Of a stretch of 64,000 bases of DNA, positions 1-8,619 are shown one piece after another. Below the pieces are notes generated by a model, which was given only the letters and a program-made list of their open reading frames with translations, made no database searches and was not told the DNA's origin. The position numbers and the translations under genes are program-made. Each line of letters begins with the position of its first letter. The first letter of the stretch is position 1. Source of the DNA: Clostridia bacterium (lineage in GTDB: Bacteria > Bacillota > DTU025); contig JAYFQW010000012.1 of assembly GCA_034926675.1 (NCBI GenBank), positions 20,138 to 84,137 of the forward strand, given 5' to 3'.

Positions 1-1
1 T

Positions 2-115
2 GTGACTCTAGATCGTTGGGAAACCGTCCCTGGAGATCAGTTGCCGGAATTCATGGAGCGGGCCATCCGCGAGAATGATTTTGCCATCATTATCTGCACG
101 CCTCGGTATAAGGCT
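2..115 (+). pseudogene. TIR-domain protein fragment, cut by IS256
   Basis: The first 38 codons read in frame as part of a TIR (TIR_2/SEFIR-like) domain: a WETVPGDQLPEFMERAI segment followed by the hydrophobic strand FAIIICTPRYKAG. This matches the usual TIR pattern of a loop and helix before a core strand ending in CTP. TIR domains in bacteria are often NAD-cleaving effectors of anti-phage systems. The gene enters from outside the window. Its homology stops at about position 115, where the inner edge of an IS256-type element begins, so the domain lacks its C-terminal half, including the region that carries the catalytic Glu. The true start and any other domains lie upstream. The family assignment rests on a short stretch and is moderately sure. 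Confidence 0.55.
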
Positions 116-1401
116 GGTCACGTCTTCTTAAGTGGTGTAAATCGCTTCTGCGATTCTCCTCGGAGTCGATCCTCGCTAGTCTCCTCCGGTCGGTTTGTGT
201 GTACAGTTTGCCTATTCGTCAGATACGGAAACGCGGACAGCAATGCCTCGGCCGGTGGGCGCCGCCCCGCAAGGAGCCGCATAGGGGGCTCCTTGCGGGC
301 GGCGGCGCTGTGTAGAGCGAGACTCATACGATCGTGTTCAGCCTGCCTAAAGGCAACTATCTCGACTCGATCAAGGGTCTACTCCACTGGGGGCAGCGCC
401 ACAGCTGCATCGACTGGCGGCAGCAGCTTGCCCATGGATTCCTGGCTGAAATACCTGCGCAGTACGATCCATTCATCGTTCTGCGCTATCATCACCGATC
501 CAAGAAGCCTGAGCGCTGAATCGGCGTTAGGGAAAATGCCTGCTACGTTCGCGCGGCGCTTGATCTCCTTGTTCAGCCTCTCAAGAGGGTTTGTTGAGTG
601 AGTCTGACTGTGGTGTTCCTTTGGAAACGCCATGTACGCTAGGATATCGTCTTCGCATGCGCAGAGCATTTGCGCTACCTTGGGAAACCTACCTTCCAGG
701 GTAACCGCAACTTGCCGGAACTGAGCCTTGGCGGTCGCCTGGTCGGGTTGAGCGAGTATCGTCCGGATGTAGGCTGCAACCATTTGCTGCGCGGCCCGGG
801 GCACACGGGCAAGCGCGTTGCGCATGAAATGCACCGTGCACCTTTGTCACGACGCCCCTAGGAAAGCCTTCTGTATCGCTTTCTTCAGTCCTTCGTGGGC
901 ATCGCTTGTCACAAGCTTCACTCCGCTAAGCCCGCGAGATACCAGGCCTTTTGGGAACTCATGCCAGAACGCCTCGGTTTCGCAAGGCCCTATGGCGAAA
1001 CCGAGAATCTCACGATCCCCGGTCATCTTGACGCCGAGCGCTATCACCAGAGCCTTGCTTACGACGCGATGATCGGACCTCACCTTCAGATACGTCGCAT
1101 CCAGCCATAGGTACGGGTAGGGCCACTCAAGCGGCCTGCTGAGAAAGAGGTTGACCTCCCCGTCCAGTTCCCTGGCGATCCGCGAAACCTCGCTCTTGTC
1201 AATGCCGTCCAAGCCCAGAGCCTTAACGAGTTCGTCCACCTTTCGAGTGCTGACCCCGTGAACGTACGCCTCCTGGACTACTGACAGGATAGCCTTCTCC
1301 GTCATTCTCCGGGGCTCCAGGAAGCTTGGAAAGAACGTTCCCTCCCTGAGCTTGGGTATCCTCAGGTCCAGCTCGCCCACTCGCGTCTCCAATGGCCGAT
1401 C
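116..1401 (-). mobile_element. IS256-family element, copy 1 (5'-truncated, dead)
   Basis: The end at 116 is shared with the second copy of this element (42060-43506): GGTCACGTCTT and the inner AGTGGTGTAAA block are present in both. The transposase lies on the minus strand. The other end is missing. Homology to IS256 transposases stops at about 1400, just upstream of the ETRVGELDLRIPKLRE segment, and no matching terminal repeat is found there. The element disrupts the TIR gene at its intact end. Confidence 0.8.
379..1392 (-). pseudogene. IS256-family transposase pseudogene (nonsense mutation)
   Basis: This is a DDE transposase of the IS256/MULE type. Recognisable blocks are the PKLREGTFFPSFLEPRR segment, the EAYVHGVSTRKVDELVKALG helix region, and the WLDATYLKV strand that carries the first catalytic Asp. 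The later part has the HSTNPLERLNKEIKRR signature. The reading frame is interrupted by TGA at 847-849, where the second copy in this window has TGG (Trp), so a single G-to-A change creates the stop. The frame continues unbroken after it to 379. The N-terminal part before ETRVGELD is also missing. The product is therefore inactive. Confidence 0.85.
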
Positions 1402-1636
1402 TATCTGTTGCTATGCGCATTGTTTGCCTACGAGGTGTCGAAGACGGGGCTCATCCCCTTTGCATGTCGAACGGCACTGCTTCTCGGCCTCGTTGTCTGC
1501 GCCTTCATGTCCGTACAAAAACATCGCACGGGCCCAGAAGGAACCGGGCAAGAGACGTCGAAGTATAAAGTATGTTCGGACATAGGTGTTATCAGGTCCA
1601 GACAAATGCGGTCTTACGAAAGGAGCTGACGCGTTC
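1402..1636. other. Non-coding gap with promoter-like region of the peptide-uptake operon
   Basis: No convincing gene is present. A short plus-strand frame from 1408 encodes a hydrophobic stretch (LLCALFAYEV and LLLGLVVCAFM) but has no ribosome site and resembles nothing I know. It could be the tail of a membrane segment left after the IS256 truncation. The 3' part contains an AT-rich TATAAAG (1564-1570), the palindrome TATGTTCGGACATA (1571-1584) and the ribosome site GAAAGGAG before the binding-protein gene. Confidence 0.5.
1571..1584 (+). promoter_or_regulatory. Candidate GntR operator palindrome
   Basis: TATGTTCGGACATA is an inverted repeat (TATGT/ACATA around TCGG). It follows an AT-rich TATAAAG that could be a -10 element and lies 53 bp before the first gene of the peptide-uptake operon. 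The operon encodes its own GntR-type regulator, which normally binds such palindromes. The link is inferred. Confidence 0.35.
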
Positions 1637-3190
1637 ATGTACCTACACAAGTTCACGGGGAAGATGCCGAAGAGTATGATGATGCTTGTCCTTGTGTGCG
1701 TGCTGTCTATGTGCCTTGGCCCCATGACGAATACTGTTGTCGGGGCTCCTGGCAAGGCTGGTGTTTCCGAAGCGGTAATCGCACAGGGAGCGGATGCGGT
1801 GACGCTCGACCCGCAGAAGCAGTCGGACACGGATACAGGCAACGTCTGCAACAGCATCTACGACCCGGTGCTTCTGCGCGATCACGACATGTCTATTCGA
1901 CCTGCGTTGGCGACGGACTACAAGAGGATAAGCGCTACTGAGTGGGAGTTGAACCTCCGCCGAGATGTGAAGTTCCATAACGGCGAGCCTTTCAATTCGG
2001 AAACCGTCAAGTTCACCTTCGATCGGGTCAAGGATCCTGCTACTCGGGCACTTGCGGCCTCGTACTTCTCATCGATCCTGAAGTGCGATGTTGTAGGTCC
2101 CTACACAGTCCGTTTCACCACGGACGGGCCGGATCCGATCTTTTTGGCACGCATGACCAACCTGCTTGTCGTACCTCCTAAGTACATCAAGGAGAAGGGC
2201 GACGACTACTTCGGTCGAAACCCTGTTGGAACAGGCCCATACCGTTTCGTGCAATGGGTTCGCGATGATAGAGTAGTAGTGGTAGCATACGATCAGTATT
2301 TCCGCGGAAAGCCCGCAGTTGACCGGATTACCTGGAAGGCCGTGCCAGAGATGGCCACCAGAATAGCAGGTCTGCAGAGCGGCGAGATAGACCTTGTGCA
2401 GGCGATCCCTGCCGATCAGGTAGGGGTGCTCAAGGCTTCGCGCAATGTCACCGTTGTGACGACGCCTTGCGCGCAGATCCAGATGCTCAACTTCAACATC
2501 GATGCTCCGCCGGCGGACAATAAGTACTTCCGACTGGCTGTAGCCCACGCTGTTGACCCCAGACCCATCGTAGAGGGCCTGATGAGCAACCACGCAACCG
2601 TTCTGGATATCCCGATTGCAGACGTCATTCCCAACGCTCCGAAGGGAATCAAGCGACTGCCTTACGATCCGGCAAAGGCCAAGGAGTACCTTGCCGAGGC
2701 GGGTTATCCTTCAGGTGTCTCCGTGGAGATGATCTGTCAGAATGGCAAGTACCCAATGGACAAGGAGATCGCTCAGGTTCTGGCCCAGCAGCTCAGCCAG
2801 GTGGGTATCAGAGTCACCCTGAAACCCACCGAATTTGGGCAATTCCAAACGCTAGTCAAGACCAGGAAGATATCGCCCATCTACACCAGCGGAGGAAACA
2901 ACGTCTGGTTCGACGCCGATCCCCAGGTGACAGCATTCTACGCCAGCAATGGGCCGATATCGACCTACTCCAACAAGACCCTAGACGATCTGGTCATCAA
3001 GGGAAGGACAAGCCTTGACGCCAAGGAGAGACTGGCCATATACGAGAAGGCGTACACCATGGTGCGCGACGAAGCCGCGGGCATAGGGATCATCCAGTAT
3101 ACGCTGCTTTCGGCGATCAGCAACAAGGTGAGCTGGGCTCCTCGACCTGACGGGCGTATTAGGGCTTACGAGATAGGCCTGAGCAAGTAG
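1637..3190 (+). CDS. Peptide/nickel-type ABC transporter substrate-binding protein (SBP_bac_5)
   Basis: This is the extracellular binding protein of a dipeptide/oligopeptide-type importer. It belongs to family 5 of solute-binding proteins: TLDPQKQSDTDTGNV near the N-terminus, then the family signature around LRRDVKFHNGEPFNSETVKFTFDRV, and YDPAKAKEYLAEAGYP later on. The product from this start is 517 residues, normal for the family. A hydrophobic segment at about residues 10-35 serves as signal or membrane anchor. A clear lipobox is not seen (LSMC is the nearest), although Gram-positive binding proteins are usually lipoproteins. I chose ATG at 1637 because GAAAGGAG lies 10-16 bases upstream. 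The frame is open further 5' to 1586, but with no ribosome site. It is the first gene of a long operon and is followed by two permeases. Confidence 0.9.
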   Translation: MYLHKFTGKMPKSMMMLVLVCVLSMCLGPMTNTVVGAPGKAGVSEAVIAQGADAVTLDPQKQSDTDTGNVCNSIYDPVLLRDHDMSIRPALATDYKRISATEWELNLRRDVKFHNGEPFNSETVKFTFDRVKDPATRALAASYFSSILKCDVVGPYTVRFTTDGPDPIFLARMTNLLVVPPKYIKEKGDDYFGRNPVGTGPYRFVQWVRDDRVVVVAYDQYFRGKPAVDRITWKAVPEMATRIAGLQSGEIDLVQAIPADQVGVLKASRNVTVVTTPCAQIQMLNFNIDAPPADNKYFRLAVAHAVDPRPIVEGLMSNHATVLDIPIADVIPNAPKGIKRLPYDPAKAKEYLAEAGYPSGVSVEMICQNGKYPMDKEIAQVLAQQLSQVGIRVTLKPTEFGQFQTLVKTRKISPIYTSGGNNVWFDADPQVTAFYASNGPISTYSNKTLDDLVIKGRTSLDAKERLAIYEKAYTMVRDEAAGIGIIQYTLLSAISNKVSWAPRPDGRIRAYEIGLSK

Positions 3191-3246
3191 TATGGACTCC
3201 TCAGTAACAAGAATTGAGTCGGTGGCGTGATAGGGAGGGTCATCGG

Positions 3247-4179
3247 GTGTTCAGATACGTAGCAAAGCGCATTTTATTTGCCGCACTCACGATCCTGGGT
3301 GTAGTAACGATTGTGTTCGTTCTGCAGCGAACAACCGGTGATCCTATTGCCACCCTGCTCCCGCCTGACGTTCCGCTGGAGGAGCAGGCTAAGTTGCGGT
3401 CGGCGCTCGGCCTTGATCAGCCGATCCACGTGCAGTATGGCAAGTTCCTTGCAGGCTTAGTAGGGGGCGATCTTGGGTACTCCTACCGGCAGGGCGCTCC
3501 CGCCCTCGGCTTGGTGCTGGAGCGCGTCCCGTCAACATTCAAGCTCGCGTTTGCAGGAATGCTCGTTGCAACAGCTATAGGAATACCCGCAGGCGTACTG
3601 GCTGCAGTGTATCGTGGTACTGTTGGTGATCGTATCGTAATGTCACTGGCTCTGGTTGGGCAGGCAATGCCGGTCTACTGGACCGGCATCCTGCTCATCC
3701 TGTTATTCTCAGTCAGATTGCGCTGGCTTCCGGTGATCAGCGACGGCGGATTCGTGTCGATGATCATGCCGGCGTTGGCTGTGGGCGGATACTCAGCTGC
3801 CCGAATAGCGCGTATGACTCGCTCGAGTATGCTGGAAGTGCTTCGAACGGACTATGTGAGAACTGCACGCAGCAAAGGCCTGCGTAACAATGTGGTCATA
3901 GTGGAACACGCTCTCAGGAATGCCCTGATTCCCATCGTGACGGTGCTAGGCATGGAATTCGGGAGCCTTATGGGAGGATCGGTGATTGTGGAAAGCGTGT
4001 TCGCGTGGCCGGGCGTAGGGCGGCTGGCGGTGAACGCGATCATGGGCCGCGATTACCCTGTTGTCCAGGCCGTGGTTGTGGTGGTGTCAGCCATCTTCGT
4101 GCTGATAAACTTAGGAGTTGATCTGACATATGGCCTCTTGGATCCGCGCATTAGTATCGCGAACACCACAAAGCGCTGA
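3247..4179 (+). CDS. Peptide ABC transporter permease, DppB type
   Basis: Inner-membrane permease of about 310 residues. The first helix is FRYVAKRILFAALTILGVVTIVFVL. TGDP and the LGLDQPIHVQYGKFLAGLVGGDLGYSY stretch are typical of DppB/OppB. The EAA-type loop that contacts the ATPase is seen as DYVRTARSKGLRNNVVIVEHALRNALIPIVT. I preferred GTG at 3247 to an earlier in-frame start at 3214 because GGGAGGG sits about eight bases upstream and the family begins with exactly this helix. The gene overlaps the next permease by 50 bases, implying coupled translation. It should pair with the DppC-type permease that follows and the fused ATPase at 10516. Confidence 0.9.
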   Translation: MFRYVAKRILFAALTILGVVTIVFVLQRTTGDPIATLLPPDVPLEEQAKLRSALGLDQPIHVQYGKFLAGLVGGDLGYSYRQGAPALGLVLERVPSTFKLAFAGMLVATAIGIPAGVLAAVYRGTVGDRIVMSLALVGQAMPVYWTGILLILLFSVRLRWLPVISDGGFVSMIMPALAVGGYSAARIARMTRSSMLEVLRTDYVRTARSKGLRNNVVIVEHALRNALIPIVTVLGMEFGSLMGGSVIVESVFAWPGVGRLAVNAIMGRDYPVVQAVVVVVSAIFVLINLGVDLTYGLLDPRISIANTTKR

Positions 4180-5026
4180 CGCTGAGGGCGGGTCGCAGCG
4201 CCGGGATCTGAGCGGCGTTGTCGGAGTAGCGATAGTGCTCATCGTGGCGCTATTGGCGGCATTCGCTCCATTTGCGGCGCCACACGATCCGAACGCCCAG
4301 GACCTCCTAGGGCGGCTAAAGCCTCCGGGGTGGCGGTCGCCATACACCGGGGACCGGTTTCTTCTCGGCACCGATCATCTGGGGCGCGATGTGCTCAGCC
4401 GGATCATCTACGGCTCGCGAGTATCGCTCCTTGTGGGCATTGTGAGTGTAGCGGTAACAGCTGCATTGGGCACGCTGCTTGGGTTGGCGGCAGGTTACTA
4501 CCGCGGCGTCACCGAGACTATTATCATGAGATGTGTGGATCTCGTCATGAGCCTGCCCTTTATGCTTCTGGCCCTTGCAGTGATCGGCATAACAGGCCCT
4601 GGCCTCCAGAATTTGATTCTGGTTGTCGCACTGACGAGGTGGGCGCGCTATACTCGGGTGATCTACGGGCAGACACTGAGCTATGCGCAGAAGGAGTTCG
4701 TGGAAGCGGCGCAGGCCCTAGGCAGCTCGAACTCGCGCATTCTGCTCCATCACATGCTTCCCAACCTGTTGCCCAGCACAATAGTGTTGGCTACTTTGGA
4801 CCTTGGGTTCGTGATCATTCTCGAATCGGGTCTGAGCTTTCTGGGGCTCGGAGTGCCGCCCACTATCTCCACGTGGGGCACGATGCTGGCGGACGGTCGC
4901 GCCTATCTGAACAATGCGTGGTGGATGGGCACTTTTCCGGGCCTCGCGATAATGGTTACGGTCCTCGGGTTCAACTTGCTGGGAGACTGGACACGAGATC
5001 GAATGGACCCCACACTAAGGGTCTGA
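4130..5026 (+). CDS. Peptide ABC transporter permease, DppC type
   Basis: This is the second membrane subunit of the importer, 298 residues. It has the N-terminal oppC-type segment (VAIVLIVALLAAFAPFAAPHDPNAQD), the highly conserved LLGTDHLGRDVLSRIIYGSR block, and the ATPase-docking loop FVEAAQALGSSNSRILLHHMLPNLLP. LSFLGLGVPPTISTWGTMLADGR near the end is diagnostic of the family. It starts inside the upstream permease gene, which is common in these operons. The GntR regulator follows 52 bases downstream. Confidence 0.92.
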   Translation: MASWIRALVSRTPQSADAEGGSQRRDLSGVVGVAIVLIVALLAAFAPFAAPHDPNAQDLLGRLKPPGWRSPYTGDRFLLGTDHLGRDVLSRIIYGSRVSLLVGIVSVAVTAALGTLLGLAAGYYRGVTETIIMRCVDLVMSLPFMLLALAVIGITGPGLQNLILVVALTRWARYTRVIYGQTLSYAQKEFVEAAQALGSSNSRILLHHMLPNLLPSTIVLATLDLGFVIILESGLSFLGLGVPPTISTWGTMLADGRAYLNNAWWMGTFPGLAIMVTVLGFNLLGDWTRDRMDPTLRV

Positions 5027-5078
5027 GTAGCTGGCTGGCAGGCATGTCGGTCTGAAGGAGACGGGGGGGGATTCCACT

Positions 5079-5837
5079 GTGAGCAGCGATCCTTTTTCGC
5101 TCACCCCACTATCCAAGGAGTCAAAACTTCCACTTTATCACCAGTTAGCGGATCAGCTGCGCGAGGCGGTGCGTCACGGCACATTCGGCGCCGATGAGCC
5201 GATACCTAGGGAACTCGATATCGCAAGGTCACTCCGGGTCAGCCGTAGCGTAGTGCGGCAGGCCATTCTCCAGCTAGTTCAGGAGGGTTACCTGCGCAGG
5301 GTGCCCGGGCGAGGCACGTTCGCGCAGAATTCCCCGCTGGAATACGACCTGCTTGGCTTCTACAACTTCAAAAAGGAAGTTGAAAGGCAGAGCCAGACAC
5401 TGAACATACGGCTAGTCGCGTTCGAGATGCTCCCTGTGGACCCCCTAAATGAAGCGCTTTTCGGTGTGGGACCTGATGATAAGATATGCGGCATCTGGCG
5501 GACTCTGCTTGTCGGAGGAAATCCGGTTCTGCTTGAGAGGACCACAGTCCCAGCATCCAGAGTGCCCGGCTTGACAGAGGGGGATGTGCGCGAAGGCGGG
5601 TTCTTCGATCTGTTTACCAGCTATGGACTGAAATTGGCGCGCGCGCGCCGCTACATGGAGCCGAGGCTGGCCGACGCGTTTGAAAGCCAGGAGTTGGGGT
5701 TGCGCCCGGGGACGCCGGTTCTCGTCATCGATCGATACACGTATGGTCCAGGCGAGGGACCCGTGCTGGTGCGGTGCGTATGGACAGTTCGCGGCGATCG
5801 CTGCCGACATTATATCAACACAGAGACCAGTATATGA
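5079..5837 (+). CDS. GntR-family transcriptional regulator, HutC type with UTRA domain
   Basis: This DNA-binding regulator of 252 residues has a winged-helix N-terminus: LYHQLADQLREAVRHGTF, then IARSLRVSRSVVRQAILQLVQEGYLRRVPGRGTF. A UTRA effector-binding domain follows from about residue 90. The start is GTG behind a purine-rich GGAGACGGGGGG stretch. It sits inside the peptide-uptake operon and most likely senses a substrate or breakdown product and controls the operon, perhaps through the palindrome at 1571. The effector is unknown. In the HutC branch effectors are often small organic acids or phosphosugars. Confidence 0.9.
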   Translation: MSSDPFSLTPLSKESKLPLYHQLADQLREAVRHGTFGADEPIPRELDIARSLRVSRSVVRQAILQLVQEGYLRRVPGRGTFAQNSPLEYDLLGFYNFKKEVERQSQTLNIRLVAFEMLPVDPLNEALFGVGPDDKICGIWRTLLVGGNPVLLERTTVPASRVPGLTEGDVREGGFFDLFTSYGLKLARARRYMEPRLADAFESQELGLRPGTPVLVIDRYTYGPGEGPVLVRCVWTVRGDRCRHYINTETSI

Positions 5838-5862
5838 TGATGATTCAACCCAGGGAGATGTG

Positions 5863-6492
5863 ATGATGATAGAACACTATGCCTCGGCCAATGCGAGCGA
5901 CGCTCTTAACAAGACAAACACCATGGATGCGGCGATCAAAAGTGTCAACCCAGGCAAGAGAGTCGCGGGGCGGGCCTATACCGTCGACTGCTATCCGGGA
6001 AGCATTATCACATGTCACAAGGCGCTCGGTGAGGTGAAGCCAGGGCAGATTCTAGTGATCAACGGCCATGGCGATCCGAGCGGCGCCATGTGGGGCGGCC
6101 TGATGAGCCTCGAGGCCATCCAGCGCGGCGTGGCCGGGGTAATCGTAGACGGGGCTGTGCGCGACGTAAACACCATTCGCGAACTGGGCTTGCCCGTTTT
6201 TGCAGGGCATGTCACTCCATGCGTGGGCTCCAATCGGACTGTGGGATCGACCGGGAACCCCATAGTGTGTGGAGGCGTGATCGTGCGAACCGGCGACCTT
6301 ATCATTGCGGACGACGATGGAGTAGTAGTAGTGCCTGAAGAGCGGATCGAAGAGGTGCTCCGGCGCGTCGCCGCCATAGTCGAAAAGGAGAAGGACATAG
6401 CCGAGAAGGTCCGTTCGGGCGCCCACATAGCCGACTTGATCGGCATGAGCGATGCCATCGCTGCAGCGGGCGCTGCGAGCAAGGGCAAGTGA
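5863..6492 (+). CDS. RraA-family protein 1 (aldolase/decarboxylase-like)
   Basis: The product of 209 residues belongs to the RraA/HMG-aldolase fold. Members include regulators of RNase E but more often class II-type aldolases such as 4-hydroxy-4-methyl-2-oxoglutarate aldolase and oxaloacetate decarboxylases. The active-site region is intact: GHGDPSGAMWGG in the loop and IVDGAVRD, whose Arg-Asp pair binds substrate and metal in characterised enzymes, followed by GDLIIADDDGVVVVP. I chose ATG at 5863 because GGGAG lies five bases upstream. It is the first of three paralogues in this operon and lies just after the regulator. An enzymatic role is more likely than RNA-degradosome inhibition. Confidence 0.85.
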   Translation: MMIEHYASANASDALNKTNTMDAAIKSVNPGKRVAGRAYTVDCYPGSIITCHKALGEVKPGQILVINGHGDPSGAMWGGLMSLEAIQRGVAGVIVDGAVRDVNTIRELGLPVFAGHVTPCVGSNRTVGSTGNPIVCGGVIVRTGDLIIADDDGVVVVPEERIEEVLRRVAAIVEKEKDIAEKVRSGAHIADLIGMSDAIAAAGAASKGK

Positions 6493-6541
6493 CGAGGTGC
6501 AGGCGGAAGGCAGGAGGCACTGTAGGCAGGAGGGACCGTAG

Positions 6542-7180
6542 TTGATAGAGGTTGGACCCGATTTCGAGAGAGTGGATGCAGAACTGGTTGACGCTTACCG
6601 GCGCACTACGCCTGCGACTGTAGGTCACGTGCTGGATCACGGTTTCGCTGACCCGTGCTTGAGGCCGGTATATCGCGGAGCAAGGGTTTTCGGAAGCGCC
6701 TTTACGGTTCAGATAGAGTCGAACGATATCGCTGCCATAAGCAAGGCCTATGAGCTCGCTAAGCCTGGAGACGCGCTTGTCGTGGCTGCCGTCGGCGATT
6801 CCGGATTTGCGTGCGCAGGCGAGATGAGCACTTTCAAATCCATCAGGCTGGGCATTGCTGGGCTAGTAGTGGACGGGAGCGTGACTGACATCAGGGAGAT
6901 GGAGGCCATGGAGTTCCCGTGCTTCGCCAGGCACATAACTCCGCTGGTGGGGCGGCGCATAGGCGAGAAGGGTTTCGTTCGGAAGCCGGTTACCGTGGGA
7001 GGGATACTCGTTCACCCCGGTGACCTTGTGTTTGCGGACGACAACGGTGTGGTGTTTCTCGATCCGGCGGAGGCAGCTGCGATTATTGGCGAGCTGCTCG
7101 AAAAGGAGCAAAAAGAGGCTGAACTCCGGCAGATCTTCTGGAGGGAGAGGGGAATGGCGGTTCCGGTGATCTACAGTTGA
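6542..7180 (+). CDS. RraA-family protein 2, active-site Arg replaced
   Basis: This is the second RraA-fold paralogue (212 residues), starting at TTG behind GGAGG (6529-6533). The fold landmarks are present: GDALVVAAVGDSGFACAGE, the central strand, FARHITPLVG and GDLVFADDNGVVFLDP. The conserved motif that reads VDGAVRD in the other two copies is VDGSVTD here, so the substrate- and metal-binding Arg is Thr. It may have another activity, or act as a partner subunit in a hetero-oligomer. Its stop overlaps the start of the following M20 gene, so translation is coupled. Confidence 0.83.
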   Translation: MIEVGPDFERVDAELVDAYRRTTPATVGHVLDHGFADPCLRPVYRGARVFGSAFTVQIESNDIAAISKAYELAKPGDALVVAAVGDSGFACAGEMSTFKSIRLGIAGLVVDGSVTDIREMEAMEFPCFARHITPLVGRRIGEKGFVRKPVTVGGILVHPGDLVFADDNGVVFLDPAEAAAIIGELLEKEQKEAELRQIFWRERGMAVPVIYS

Positions 7181-8592
7181 CCGAAGCATTGACCCAGCGA
7201 CTGGCCGAGCAATTGGCCCAGATAGACCGGGATTTCGACCGACACGTCGGCGAGGTTCAGCGATTCATGCGTCAACCCAGCGTGAGCGCGGATAGCTGGG
7301 GAATCCGAGAGATGGCATCTATGGTGGCCGACAAGATCCGCTCGCTTGGCGCGGAGTGCTCTCTGGTAGAGACCGATAGGCACCCGATAGTGTACGGATA
7401 CCTCGACGCCGGCGCAGACAAGACCATCATCTTCTACGAGCTGTACGATGTGCAGCCGGCCCACGAGGCCGGCTGGATAGTCCCGCCGTTCAGCGCTGAG
7501 ATCGTCGATCTCGCGGGGTACGGGCCGTCCGTAGTGGGCCGGGGCGCCGCCAACAGCAAGGGTTGCCTAGTTGGGTTCCTAAACACCTTGGAGGCCATCC
7601 AAAGATCAGGGTACAAGATTCCAGTCAATGTTATCTTCGTGGTCGAAGGCGAAGAGGAGATAGGCAGCCCGAACCTTCCGGGATTCGTCCGTGAGCACGC
7701 TGCTCGGCTGCAGTCGGCGGAGTGCGTCTACCAGCCGTACTTCGGCGAAAACGCCTCCGGCACTACCATCGTCTATCTGGGCTTTAAGGGTATGGTCTGC
7801 CTGGAGCTGACGTGCGAAGGCGGTGACTGGGGCGGGCCGCGCGAGCGTGATGTGCACGCGATGCATTCGGCTTGGATCGGCAGCCCTGCGTGGCGGCTTG
7901 TGCAGGCGTTGGCCAGCATGAAAGGGATGAGGGATGCCTCTGAGACCACTACAATCCCCGATTTCGCGCGCTCGGTGAGGCCTCCGACCCCAGAGGAAGC
8001 CAGCCTACTTGATGACCTCAAAGACAGCTTCGATGAGGCAGTGGTTCTGCGAGAGCAGGGCGGCGCGAAGCGTTTCAAGTGGGCGCGGCTCGGCGGAGTG
8101 GAGCTGCTGAAGAAGTATCTGTACGAGCCAAGCGTTAACCTCAACGGGATAGCCAGCGGCTATTCCAGTGCAGGCACGATACTGCCGCGCCAGGCCAAGG
8201 CTAGGCTGGATATGCGTCTGGTTCCCGACATGGAGCCGTCACAAGTTGTCGACTCCGTCCGCAAGCATCTGTGCGATCAAGGCTATGAGGATATCAAAGT
8301 GGATGTCATGCAAGCGTACCCTCCGTCTCAGAGCTCGCTGGCCGAGTGCCCGGCGGATGCTCTGGTCCGTTCAGCGCGCCAGCTGGCGCCGGGACCTGTG
8401 CAGGTATGGCCGCGGTCGGCGGGCGCGGCGCCGCACTACCTGTTCACGAAGGGGCTGGGCGTACCGCTGGCATTCGGCGGTCTGGGCCACGGGGGCAAAT
8501 CGCACAGCGCCAACGAGTACATAGTAGTCGAGGGGCTGCGCCGCCACGAACGGGGGATATGCGGATTCCTCTACACACTCGCTTCGCTATGA
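7177..8592 (+). CDS. M20-family metallopeptidase-like hydrolase with altered metal site
   Basis: The 471-residue product matches the M20 dipeptidase/deacylase group (ArgE/DapE/CPG2-like). The catalytic domain is split by a lid domain, with EGEEEIGSPNLPGFVREH and a C-terminal HSANEY that supplies a metal-binding His. Two positions are unusual. The metal motif normally reading YGHYDVQP is FYELYDVQP, so the first His ligand is Leu. The bridging Asp of the GRGATD-type motif is Asn (GRGAANSKG). The second change is seen in some relatives; the first should weaken or change metal binding. The TTG start overlaps the stop of the RraA 2 gene. It may bind rather than cut, or use one metal. Confidence 0.85.
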   Translation: MTEALTQRLAEQLAQIDRDFDRHVGEVQRFMRQPSVSADSWGIREMASMVADKIRSLGAECSLVETDRHPIVYGYLDAGADKTIIFYELYDVQPAHEAGWIVPPFSAEIVDLAGYGPSVVGRGAANSKGCLVGFLNTLEAIQRSGYKIPVNVIFVVEGEEEIGSPNLPGFVREHAARLQSAECVYQPYFGENASGTTIVYLGFKGMVCLELTCEGGDWGGPRERDVHAMHSAWIGSPAWRLVQALASMKGMRDASETTTIPDFARSVRPPTPEEASLLDDLKDSFDEAVVLREQGGAKRFKWARLGGVELLKKYLYEPSVNLNGIASGYSSAGTILPRQAKARLDMRLVPDMEPSQVVDSVRKHLCDQGYEDIKVDVMQAYPPSQSSLAECPADALVRSARQLAPGPVQVWPRSAGAAPHYLFTKGLGVPLAFGGLGHGGKSHSANEYIVVEGLRRHERGICGFLYTLASL

Positions 8593-8619
8593 TCAGACGA
8601 TCAGAGGAGTGACAGACAA

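Noticed and set aside
4330..5055. Plus-strand frame of 241 codons inside the DppC-type permease
   Set aside because: It overlaps the permease in another frame, and its composition is typical of an out-of-frame reading.
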